Source of the DNA: Burkholderiales bacterium
Lineage (GTDB): Bacteria > Pseudomonadota > Gammaproteobacteria > Burkholderiales > JAEUMW01
Direction: 5' to 3'
Length of the DNA: 21,197 nucleotides
NCBI GenBank assembly: GCA_016791285.1
Contig: JAEUMX010000292.1
Location: 1 to 21,197 of the forward strand
Below the pieces are notes generated by a model that was not told where the DNA came from, made no database searches, and saw only the letters and a list, made by a program, of their open reading frames with translations. Position 1 is the first letter of the stretch. Every line of letters starts with the position of its first letter. Position numbers and translations under genes: made by a program. Shown piece after piece: positions 7,831-14,717 of this stretch.

Positions 7831-8859
7831 ATGGATTTGCCGATCACCCCACGCCTCGACGTCCTGGATCGCGTACCCGCCGGATTGCTCGCCGTTTCCG
7901 CCACCGATCTGCACACGGTGCTGCGGGGGCCGACGCTCATCCATCTTCCCGGCCAGCGCGCCGAGCCGCTCCTCGTCACGGTGCTCCTCCACGGCAACGA
8001 AACCACTGGTCTCCAGGCGATCCAACAGGTGTTCCAGCGCCACGCCGGCCGGCCCCTGCCGCGGGCGCTCTCGGTCTTCGTCGGCAACGTCGCGGCCGCC
8101 CGGCACAACCTGCGACGCCTGGACCACGAGCCCGACTACAACAGGGTCTGGCCTGGAAGCGAGCAGCCGGAGCATCCGCTGCATGCCGTGATGGTGTCGG
8201 TGGTGGATCAGATGCGGGCACGGCACGTCTTCGCCAGCATCGACATCCACAACAACACCGGGCTCAATCCGCACTATGCCTGCGTCAACCGCCTCGCGGT
8301 GCCGTTTCTGCACCTCGCACGGTTGTTCAGCCGCACCGTGGTGCACTTCGAGCGACCGGTCGGCGTGCAATCGACCGCGTTCGGGGCGCTCTGCCCCGCC
8401 GTGACGGCCGAATGCGGCAAACCCGGGATCCGCGAGAACGCGGACCGCGCGGCGGATTTCGTCGAGGCGTGCCTGCACCTCTCCCACTTCCCGGACCATC
8501 CCGTGCCGAAGCACGACCTCGACCTCTACCATACGGTCGCGACCGTGAGTGTGCCCGACGCGATCGACTTCTGCGTCGGCGCGGGGGAAGCCGAGGTCTC
8601 CTTCGGCGACGATCTCGAAACGCTCAACTTCCGCGATCTCCCGGCCGGCTGGCCGCTCGCACGCGTGCGCGGTCCGGGCCTGAAGCTGCACGTCTCGGAT
8701 CACCATGGGCGCGACGTGAGTGCGGCCTTCCTCGAACTCAAGGGAGACGTGCTCGCGTTGAAGCGCGCCGTGACGCCGGCCATGCTGACGAAGGACGCGC
8801 GGGTGATCCGTCAGGACTGCCTGTGCTACTTCATGGAGCGGCTCGCCTACCAACCCTGA
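7831..8859 (+). CDS. AstE/ASPA-type zinc deacylase (M14 metallocarboxypeptidase fold)
   Basis: 342 aa, resembling the succinylglutamate desuccinylase/aspartoacylase family (PF04952), which hydrolyses an N-acyl amide on an amino acid. Zinc ligands His54 and Glu57 (LLHGNETTG) and His140 (IDIHNNTG) are in place, as is a likely catalytic Glu194 (TAECGKPG). DYNRVWPG (102-109) matches the D-x-N-R-x-F-P-G substrate-binding motif of aspartoacylases. The residues after about 220 form an extra C-terminal beta-rich region as in AstE/ASPA. I chose ATG 7831. An in-frame ATG at 7798 would overlap the ligase gene by 13 bases and add 11 residues; neither has a clear Shine-Dalgarno. It is tightly linked to the upstream ligase, suggesting that one enzyme makes and the other hydrolyses related amides. 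It is not in an arginine-catabolic (ast) cluster, so AstE itself is unlikely. Confidence 0.83.
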   Translation: MDLPITPRLDVLDRVPAGLLAVSATDLHTVLRGPTLIHLPGQRAEPLLVTVLLHGNETTGLQAIQQVFQRHAGRPLPRALSVFVGNVAAARHNLRRLDHEPDYNRVWPGSEQPEHPLHAVMVSVVDQMRARHVFASIDIHNNTGLNPHYACVNRLAVPFLHLARLFSRTVVHFERPVGVQSTAFGALCPAVTAECGKPGIRENADRAADFVEACLHLSHFPDHPVPKHDLDLYHTVATVSVPDAIDFCVGAGEAEVSFGDDLETLNFRDLPAGWPLARVRGPGLKLHVSDHHGRDVSAAFLELKGDVLALKRAVTPAMLTKDARVIRQDCLCYFMERLAYQP

Positions 8860-8876
8860 CTTTTCGGAGCAACGCC

Positions 8877-9725
8877 ATGCCCTCCTACACCACCCTCGTC
8901 ACCGTCGACGAGCTCGCCGCTCACGTGGACGACCCCGAGTGGTGCGTCTTCGACTGCCGTCACGACCTCGCGGATCCCGACAGGGGCGAGCGTGCCTATC
9001 GTACGTCGCACATCCCCAACGCCCGCTTCGCGCATCTGGACCGCGATCTGGCGGGCGCGAAGACCGGGCGCATCGGACGCCACCCGCTGCCGGACGCGCG
9101 CGCGTTCGCAGACTGGCTGGGACGCGCCGGCATGAACGGCGGGAAACAGGTCGTTGCCTACGACGATGCTGGCGGTGCGTTCGCCGCGCGCCTCTGGTGG
9201 CTCATGCGCTGGGTGGGGCACCGGTCCGTGGCGATACTGGACGGGGGCTTCGGCGCATGGCTGGCAGCGGGACAGCCGACCACCGACCGACCTCTATCCG
9301 TTGTGCCGACCCACTTCGAGGGCCGACCAGACCCATCGATGATCGTCGATGCCACTTGGCTCGAAGCCCACCTCGGCCAACCCGGCTTGCGCCTCGTCGA
9401 TGCACGCAGCCCGGACCGCTATCGCGGCGAGAACGAGACCATCGACCCGGTCGCGGGCCACATCCCCGGCGCGGTGAACCGCTTCTTCAAGGACAACCTC
9501 GACGCCGAGGGGCGCTTCAAGCCGGCGGCGGAACTGCGCGAGGCATTCGACTTCATCGCGGCCGGCCGGCCCGCGTCCGAGGTCGTCAGCCAGTGCGGGA
9601 GCGGCGTCACCGCCTGCCATAACCTGCTCGCGATGGAGATCGCAGGCCTCCCCGGCGCGCGGCTCTACCCGGGGTCGTGGAGCGAGTGGTGCAGCGACCC
9701 GCGGCGGCCGATCGCCACGGGCTGA
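8877..9725 (+). CDS. sseA: 3-mercaptopyruvate sulfurtransferase-like (two rhodanese domains)
   Basis: 282 aa with tandem rhodanese domains. The inactive N-terminal domain (about 5-135) contains DCRHDL and ends LDGGFGAWLAAG. The catalytic C-terminal domain (about 155-280) has DARSPDRYRGE and the loop CGSGVTA with active Cys240. A CGSGVT loop is typical of 3-mercaptopyruvate sulfurtransferases (E. coli SseA); thiosulfate rhodaneses usually have CRxGxx. It moves sulfane sulfur from mercaptopyruvate or a related donor to thiol acceptors, in the cytoplasm, as there is no signal peptide. The ATG at 8877 is preceded by CGGAG at a good distance; the frame extends upstream inside the deacylase gene but that is a shadow. 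It lies 17 bp after the deacylase and probably ends that transcript. It is convergent with fccB (12 bp between stops). Confidence 0.9.
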   Translation: MPSYTTLVTVDELAAHVDDPEWCVFDCRHDLADPDRGERAYRTSHIPNARFAHLDRDLAGAKTGRIGRHPLPDARAFADWLGRAGMNGGKQVVAYDDAGGAFAARLWWLMRWVGHRSVAILDGGFGAWLAAGQPTTDRPLSVVPTHFEGRPDPSMIVDATWLEAHLGQPGLRLVDARSPDRYRGENETIDPVAGHIPGAVNRFFKDNLDAEGRFKPAAELREAFDFIAAGRPASEVVSQCGSGVTACHNLLAMEIAGLPGARLYPGSWSEWCSDPRRPIATG

Positions 9726-9737
9726 GGTATCGCGCGC

Positions 9738-11033
9738 TCAGGCCAGCGTATCGGCCCAGATGTTGATGGCCCAGTCGTCCGCGTAGGCTTTTTCCTGCGC
9801 GTTGCGCTTGGCCGACAAACCGCCCGCCCCCTCCACCGGAAGCAGCGTCTTCTTCTCCGGGTCGTAGCGGTAGACGCTGTTCACATGGGCAGCTTCGGTG
9901 GCGCTCAGGTAGCTGTAGCACGTGTTCCCGATCACCGGCAGCGGATTGATCGGCTGGCCGGTGAGGACGGCCACGATGGCGCTCGCAGCGACCTTGGCAT
10001 GGTTGTTCGCAATGCTCGCCGACTTGGGCATCGCCTGCGCAGCCAGCGTCGCATCGCCCAGCACATGCACCCCGGCCACCGCCACCGACTCCATCGTGCG
10101 CCAGTCGACCCCGCACCAGAGGTTGTTCGCCGTGATGAGCCCGGTCGCGGCCGCGATGTCCCCCGCGCGATGCGGGGGCACGACGTTCAGCACGTTGCCG
10201 CGGAACGAATCGAACTCGGTGTGAACGGTCAACGTCCTGACATCGACGTCCTTCGCTTCCTGATTCGGGCGGTAGTCGACGATGCCCGGATACAGTTCGT
10301 TCCACGCGGCGATGAACAGACCCTTCTTGGAGACAAGATCCGGATTGGCGTCGAGGACCAGCACCTTCGATTTCGGCTTCGCCTGCTTGAAGTAGTAGGC
10401 AACCTGACACGCACGCTCATAGGGACCGGGCGGGCAGCGGAACGGCGCTTTCGGGATCGAGAGGATGTACGTCCCGCCGTCGGGCATGGCCTCCAGTTGC
10501 TTGCGCAGCGCAACGGTCTGCGGTCCCGCCTTCCAGGCGTGCAGGACCACTTTCCGGGCTTGCTCGTTGTTCAGACCGGGTATCTGGTCGTAGAGAAAAT
10601 CGATGCCGGGTGCCACCACCACACGGTCGTAAGGCAGGACCTCGCCCCCCTTCAGTCGCACGCGCTTCTTCTCGACCTCGATGGCGGTCACTTCGTCGCG
10701 CACCAATCGCACGCCGTGATCGCGCAGCTTGTCGCGGCTCAGGGTGAGCGACTCGATGGTCCGCGCTCCGCCCAGCACCAGATTCGACAGCGGGCAAGAA
10801 ATGAAGTCGGCGTTCCGCTCGACGAGCACCACGTCGATGCGCTTCTCGCTCCACATGCGGATGTACTTGGCAGCCGTGGCGCCGCCGTACCCACCCCCGA
10901 CGACGACGACACGACCCACGCGCTCCGATTCGGCAGTGGTCGCGCAGCCACCCAGGAATCGGGGCAGGCCGGCTCCTGCGGCGGCGGCACCGGCAAGCTT
11001 CATGAAACCCCGGCGTGACAAGATCCCGGCCAT
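9738..11033 (-). CDS. fccB: Flavocytochrome c sulfide dehydrogenase, FAD subunit
   Basis: Flavoprotein subunit of periplasmic flavocytochrome c, which oxidises sulfide to sulfur/polysulfide and passes electrons to the cytochrome subunit. The product is 431 aa. The N-terminus SRRGFMKLAG is a twin-arginine signal. A lipobox-like FLGGC (Cys30) follows and might make it a Tat lipoprotein. FAD binding begins with VVVVGGGYGG (42-51). Cys200 (FRCPPGPYE) and Cys372 (NTCYSYL) sit where the redox disulfide of the sulfide-quinone reductase/FCSD family is expected. The C-terminal 70-80 residues match the FCSD flavin-binding domain. The ATG at 11033 is 8 bp after the fccA stop, with GTGAGG as Shine-Dalgarno; the frame extends to 11363 across fccA but that is a shadow. 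The main alternative is a related FCSD-like oxidoreductase using another sulfur substrate. Confidence 0.92.
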   Translation of the reverse strand: MAGILSRRGFMKLAGAAAAGAGLPRFLGGCATTAESERVGRVVVVGGGYGGATAAKYIRMWSEKRIDVVLVERNADFISCPLSNLVLGGARTIESLTLSRDKLRDHGVRLVRDEVTAIEVEKKRVRLKGGEVLPYDRVVVAPGIDFLYDQIPGLNNEQARKVVLHAWKAGPQTVALRKQLEAMPDGGTYILSIPKAPFRCPPGPYERACQVAYYFKQAKPKSKVLVLDANPDLVSKKGLFIAAWNELYPGIVDYRPNQEAKDVDVRTLTVHTEFDSFRGNVLNVVPPHRAGDIAAATGLITANNLWCGVDWRTMESVAVAGVHVLGDATLAAQAMPKSASIANNHAKVAASAIVAVLTGQPINPLPVIGNTCYSYLSATEAAHVNSVYRYDPEKKTLLPVEGAGGLSAKRNAQEKAYADDWAINIWADTLA

Positions 11034-11041
11034 GGCGCGCC

Positions 11042-11359
11042 TCACCGCACCTTCTGGGCGGCGAAGAAAGCCGCCATCGATTGATACTGCTCTTCGGTAT
11101 AGCCGCGCGCGATCTGCGTCATGATCGTGGCCGGACGACTGCCGTCGCGAAAATCGCGCATCTGCTTGACGAGATACGCCTCGGGCTGGCCAGCGAGATT
11201 GGGAAGGCGCCCGCCGGCGCTCCAGCCGTTGGTGCCATGGCAGATGGCGCATGCCGCCGCGAGGTCGCGGCCGGTAGCAGGCAGCGGTGGCGTCTCGGCG
11301 ATCGCCGCCGTCGGGTACGAAATGGCGAGCGTTGCGGTCACGCAGAGGAGTGTCTTCAT
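11042..11359 (-). CDS. fccA: Monohaem cytochrome c subunit of flavocytochrome c
   Basis: 105-aa class I cytochrome c with a Sec signal peptide (MKTLLCVTATLAISYPTAA, cleavage probably after AIA at residue 21). It has one haem site CAICH (37-41) and a likely axial Met80 (PATIM). It accepts electrons from FccB in the periplasm and hands them to soluble cytochromes or an oxidase. A single haem matches the small FccA of several lithotrophs, unlike the two-haem subunit of Allochromatium. The Shine-Dalgarno GGAG lies 7 bases before the ATG at 11359; an overlapping ATG at 11363 is in another frame. A possible -10 TAATAT is at 11381-11376, without a matching -35. Immediate linkage to fccB supports the assignment. 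Confidence 0.9.
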   Translation of the reverse strand: MKTLLCVTATLAISYPTAAIAETPPLPATGRDLAAACAICHGTNGWSAGGRLPNLAGQPEAYLVKQMRDFRDGSRPATIMTQIARGYTEEQYQSMAAFFAAQKVR

Positions 11360-11488
11360 GCATGTACTCCGCGGAATATTACTGTTGGAAGCGCCTGGCA
11401 GGCTGACCAAGTTTCCCGCGCAGCCCTCTGGTCGTCAAGGCGGAAACAGGAATAAGCTCAGACGGGAATGCGCCCTCTCGAGAAAGCG

Positions 11489-11514
11489 AAAAGGCCGCCA
11501 CACGGCGGCCTTTT
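11489..11514 (-). terminator. Rho-independent terminator of clpS-clpA (symmetrical)
   Basis: AAAAGGCCGCC (11489-11499) pairs perfectly with GGCGGCCTTTT (11504-11514) around a 4-base loop ACAC. Read on the minus strand it is a G+C-rich 7-bp stem followed by TTTT, 27 bases after the clpA stop. The A/T flanks are symmetrical, so it could also stop plus-strand transcription. It separates clpSA from fccAB. Between it and fccA (11360-11488) only weak promoter-like sequence is seen. Confidence 0.85.
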
Positions 11515-11541
11515 CACTGGCAGTACCAGGTGCGTGCGGGA

Positions 11542-13800
11542 TCAGGTCACGACCGCCTCGGGCTCTTCCGCGAAGACGAGCCGTATGGTGTCGGTTTCGT
11601 CGATGTCGACCGTCACCGACCCGCCGTTCGCGAGGCGTCCGAACAGAAGCTCGTCCGCCAAGGCACTGCGGACGGTGTCCTGGATCAGACGAGCCATCGG
11701 GCGCGCGCCCATCAGCGGGTCGAATCCCCGCTTGGCGAGATACGCCTTGAGCGCTGCGGTAAAGCTCACGTCCACCTTCTTCTCGTGCAGCTGGCTTTCG
11801 AGCTGGATCAGGAACTTGTCCACGACCCTGAGAATGATGTCGCGATCGAGCGCCGCGAACGAGATGATGGCGTCCAGCCGATTGCGAAACTCCGGCGTGA
11901 ACATGCGCTTGATGTCCGCCATCTCGTCGCCGCTGTGCGCCGACTCGGTGAAACCGATCGTGGACTTCGTCAACGTCTCCGCGCCGGCGTTCGTGGTCAT
12001 GATGATGACGACATTGCGGAAATCCGCCCGGCGACCGTTGTTGTCCGTGAGCGTCCCGTGATCCATCACCTGCAGGAGGATGTTGAACACGTCGGGATGC
12101 GCCTTTTCGATCTCGTCCAGGAGCAACACCGAATAGGGGTGCTTGGTGATGGCCTCGGTCAGCAACCCGCCCTGATCGAAGCCCACATACCCGGGCGGGG
12201 CGCCGATCAGGCGCGACACCGCGTGGCGCTCCATGTACTCCGACATGTCGAACCGGATGAGCTCGATCCCCATGACGTAGGCAAGCTGCCGCGCCACCTC
12301 GGTCTTGCCGACCCCGGTCGGGCCGGAGAACAGGAAATTGCCGATCGGCTTCTGCGGATTGCCAAGACCGCTGCGCGCCATCTTGATGGCGCCAGCGAGC
12401 GCATCGATGGCCTTGTCCTGACCGAAGACCACGGCCTTCAGATCACGCTCGAGGGTCTTGAGGGCGGCGCGGTCATCGGTGGACACGCTGTGCGACGGAA
12501 TGCGAGCGATCTTGGCGATGATCTCCTCGATCTCGTGCTTGCCGATGACCTTGCGCTGCTTCGCCCGTGGCAGGATGCGCTGCGCGGCACCCGCTTCGTC
12601 GATGACGTCGATCGCCTTGTCTGGCAGATGGCGATCATTGATGTAACGCGCCGACAGCTCGGCCGCCGCCGACAGTGCGGTGGCGGTGTACTTCACGCCA
12701 TGGTGCGCCTCGAAGCGCGATTTGAGGCCGCGCAGGATCGATACCGTCTCTTCCACCGACGGCTCGGTGACGTCGATCTTCTGGAACCGCCGCGAGAGCG
12801 CGTGATCCTTCTCGAACACGCCGCGGAACTCGTTGTAGGTCGTCGCTCCGATGCACTTCAGCTGGCCGCTCGAGAGCGCCGGCTTCAGCAGGTTGGACGC
12901 GTCGAGCGTTCCGCCGGACGCCGCACCGGCTCCGATCAACGTATGAATCTCGTCGATGAAAAGGATCGCGTTGGGATTGTCGACCAGCTGCTTGAGAACC
13001 GCCTTCAGGCGCTGTTCGAAGTCGCCTCGGTACTTGGTGCCCGCGAGCAGCGCGCCCATGTCGAGCGCATACACCTGCGCGCGCCGCAGTATTTCCGGAA
13101 CATCCCCTTCGATGATCCGGCGCGCAAGCCCCTCCGCGATCGCCGTCTTGCCCACACCCGCCTCGCCGACGAGCAGCGGATTGTTCTTGCGGCGGCGGCA
13201 GAGCGTCTGAATGACGCGCTCGAGCTCGCGCTCGCGACCGATCAGGGGATCGATCTTCCCGGCCAGCGCAAGCGCGTTGAGGTTGATGGTGTAGGTCTCG
13301 AGGGCGCCGCCGGTGGCGTTTTCCTGCTCCGCCTCGCCTTCCGATTCCGCCTTCGCCTGAGTCGCCTGTGGCACCTTGCTGATGCCGTGCGAGATGAAGT
13401 TGACGACATCCAGGCGGGTCACGCCCTTCTGGTGGAGGAAGTAAACCGCGTGCGAGTCCTTCTCGCCGAAGATGGCGACCAGGACATTGGCACCCGTGAC
13501 CTCCTTCTTGCCGGACGACTGCACATGCAGGATGGCGCGCTGGATGACGCGCTGGAAGCCGAGCGTCGGCTGCGTGTCCACATCGTCGCGCGTGAGCTTC
13601 GGCGTGTGCTCCACAACGAAGTCGGCGAGCTGCTTGCGCAGTTCCTCGATGTCGACGGCGCAGGCGCGCAGGACTTCGGACGCGGAAGGGTTGTCGAGCA
13701 TTGCGAGCAGGAGGTGCTCGACCGTAATAAACTCATGCCGCTTCTGGCGCGCTTCCATGAACGCCATGTGCAGACTGACTTCGAGTTCCTGCGCGATCAT
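11542..13800 (-). CDS. clpA: ATP-dependent Clp protease ATP-binding subunit ClpA
   Basis: Hexameric AAA+ unfoldase that feeds substrates to ClpP and works with ClpS on N-degron proteins. The product is 752 aa, full length. The N-domain covers residues 1-140, and an acidic linker near 150-162 (ESEGEAEQE) follows. The first AAA+ module has Walker A GEAGVGKT (212-219) and Walker B LFIDE (280-284). The second has GPTGVGKT (493-500), pore loop GYVG (537-540) and LLLDE (559-563). The start ATG at 13800 is one base after the clpS stop and is preceded by GGAGGAAA, a strong ribosome site within clpS. clpP is not in the window. A terminator follows the stop codon. No lesions are seen. Confidence 0.98.
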   Translation of the reverse strand: MIAQELEVSLHMAFMEARQKRHEFITVEHLLLAMLDNPSASEVLRACAVDIEELRKQLADFVVEHTPKLTRDDVDTQPTLGFQRVIQRAILHVQSSGKKEVTGANVLVAIFGEKDSHAVYFLHQKGVTRLDVVNFISHGISKVPQATQAKAESEGEAEQENATGGALETYTINLNALALAGKIDPLIGRERELERVIQTLCRRRKNNPLLVGEAGVGKTAIAEGLARRIIEGDVPEILRRAQVYALDMGALLAGTKYRGDFEQRLKAVLKQLVDNPNAILFIDEIHTLIGAGAASGGTLDASNLLKPALSSGQLKCIGATTYNEFRGVFEKDHALSRRFQKIDVTEPSVEETVSILRGLKSRFEAHHGVKYTATALSAAAELSARYINDRHLPDKAIDVIDEAGAAQRILPRAKQRKVIGKHEIEEIIAKIARIPSHSVSTDDRAALKTLERDLKAVVFGQDKAIDALAGAIKMARSGLGNPQKPIGNFLFSGPTGVGKTEVARQLAYVMGIELIRFDMSEYMERHAVSRLIGAPPGYVGFDQGGLLTEAITKHPYSVLLLDEIEKAHPDVFNILLQVMDHGTLTDNNGRRADFRNVVIIMTTNAGAETLTKSTIGFTESAHSGDEMADIKRMFTPEFRNRLDAIISFAALDRDIILRVVDKFLIQLESQLHEKKVDVSFTAALKAYLAKRGFDPLMGARPMARLIQDTVRSALADELLFGRLANGGSVTVDIDETDTIRLVFAEEPEAVVT

Positions 13801-13801
13801 C

Positions 13802-14110
13802 CTACGTTTCCTCCATCACGCATCTTAGCGGGTGTTGGTGCTGCCGTGAATAAGCCGTGACCTGCTCGACCTTGGTCGAGGCGACGTCTCGCGGGTAAAC
13901 GCCGCAGACCCCCATCCCCTCCCTGTGAACTTTGAGCATGATCTGTGTGGCCTGTTCACGGGTCATGGAAAAAAAGGTCTGCAGCACGGCGACGACGAAG
14001 TCCATGGGCGTGTAGTCATCGTTGAGCAACAGCACCTTGAACAGGGGCGGAGGCTTGACCCTGCTCTTCTTCGTTTCGAGAACCGTACCCTCGCGATTTC
14101 CAGAAGCCAT
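13802..14110 (-). CDS. clpS: Clp protease adaptor protein ClpS
   Basis: 102-aa adaptor that binds N-terminal destabilising residues and delivers the protein to ClpA. The recognition core [15 protein letters not shown] (26-40) with the Asn-Asp-Asp of the N-degron pocket, the helix [12 protein letters not shown] and the C-terminal HPLRCVMEE are all present. The first 22 residues are the flexible tail that enters ClpA. It is followed by clpA with a one-base gap, so the two are translationally coupled. A cspA-type gene diverges from it, and the shared 253-bp gap (14111-14363) must hold its promoter. On the minus strand TTGCAA (about 14175) with A+T-rich sequence downstream is the only hint of one. 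Confidence 0.97.
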   Translation of the reverse strand: MASGNREGTVLETKKSRVKPPPLFKVLLLNDDYTPMDFVVAVLQTFFSMTREQATQIMLKVHREGMGVCGVYPRDVASTKVEQVTAYSRQHQHPLRCVMEET

Positions 14111-14219
14111 CGTTCCAAGCGATCGCGACCCAAGGTTGATGCTACTAATTGTTGCACTCGCCCAAAATTTTGCAAGCGCAAATTCCGTGCCGCTGCGCCT
14201 GCGGCAAGTGCCGTCGTCC

Positions 14220-14248
14220 TTGACGAATCGGGGCGGATACCCTAAAAC
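14220..14248 (+). promoter_or_regulatory. Sigma-70 promoter of the cold-shock gene
   Basis: TTGACG (14220-14225, five of six) is separated by exactly 17 bases from TAAAAC (14243-14248, four of six). The predicted start, around 14255, gives an untranslated leader of about 110 bases before the cold-shock ATG. Long leaders of this kind are known in cspA-type genes, where they act as thermosensitive RNA. Confidence 0.6.
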
Positions 14249-14363
14249 GCAGGTGGGTGTTTGGCTTCAAGTTTTCTGCAGTGCGGGGTCGTGCCATTTG
14301 CGGGCTTGAAACTCAAACAGGTCACGGGTCAGAGCCCGGATTAATTCACGAGAAGGAAGGAAG

Positions 14364-14573
14364 ATGGCAACTGGTACGGTCAAGTGGTTCAACGACGCCA
14401 AGGGTTTCGGTTTCATCACACCCGACGATGGCGGAGAGGATCTGTTCGCGCACTTCTCTTCGATCAACATGTCGGGCTTCAAGACCCTGAAGGAAGGGCA
14501 AAAGGTCACCTTCGACGTGACCGAGGGCCCGAAAGGCAAGCAGGCCTCCAACATCCAGTCCGGCTCGAAGTAA
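14364..14573 (+). CDS. Cold-shock protein (CspA family)
   Basis: 69-aa single cold-shock domain that binds single-stranded RNA/DNA and melts RNA structure. RNP1 is KGFGFITP (13-20 region) and RNP2 is DLFAHFSSI. The opening [10 protein letters not shown] is standard for the family. A purine-rich ribosome site GAAGGAAGGAAG lies immediately before the ATG. It is divergent from clpS and convergent with aceK, with 144 bp between stops. That gap (14574-14717) holds only short palindromes and no T-tailed terminator. Whether expression is cold-inducible cannot be read from the sequence; many paralogues are constitutive. Confidence 0.96.
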   Translation: MATGTVKWFNDAKGFGFITPDDGGEDLFAHFSSINMSGFKTLKEGQKVTFDVTEGPKGKQASNIQSGSK

Positions 14574-14717
14574 TCGGAGCATGCGTGGGACGGCGCGTCC
14601 GCCTTCCCGCGCAAGCCTCGCCCCCTACCGCCCCCACCGCGCACGCACCACGCCGAGGCGGCCAACCAGTTCCGACTCCCCCTTATGGTGCGCACCCCGG
14701 TACCGAGGAAGCCCGAT

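Noticed and set aside
11034..11363. Upstream extension of the fccB frame, suggesting a larger protein
   Set aside because: This stretch is the +1 shadow of fccA, which has its own signal peptide and haem motif; the Tat signal of FccB starts at 11033.
11530..13860. 776-codon open frame on the plus strand
   Set aside because: Lies exactly antisense to clpA. Its composition (Arg, Asp, His, Glu, Val rich) is the usual mirror of a G+C-rich gene, and no known domain is visible.
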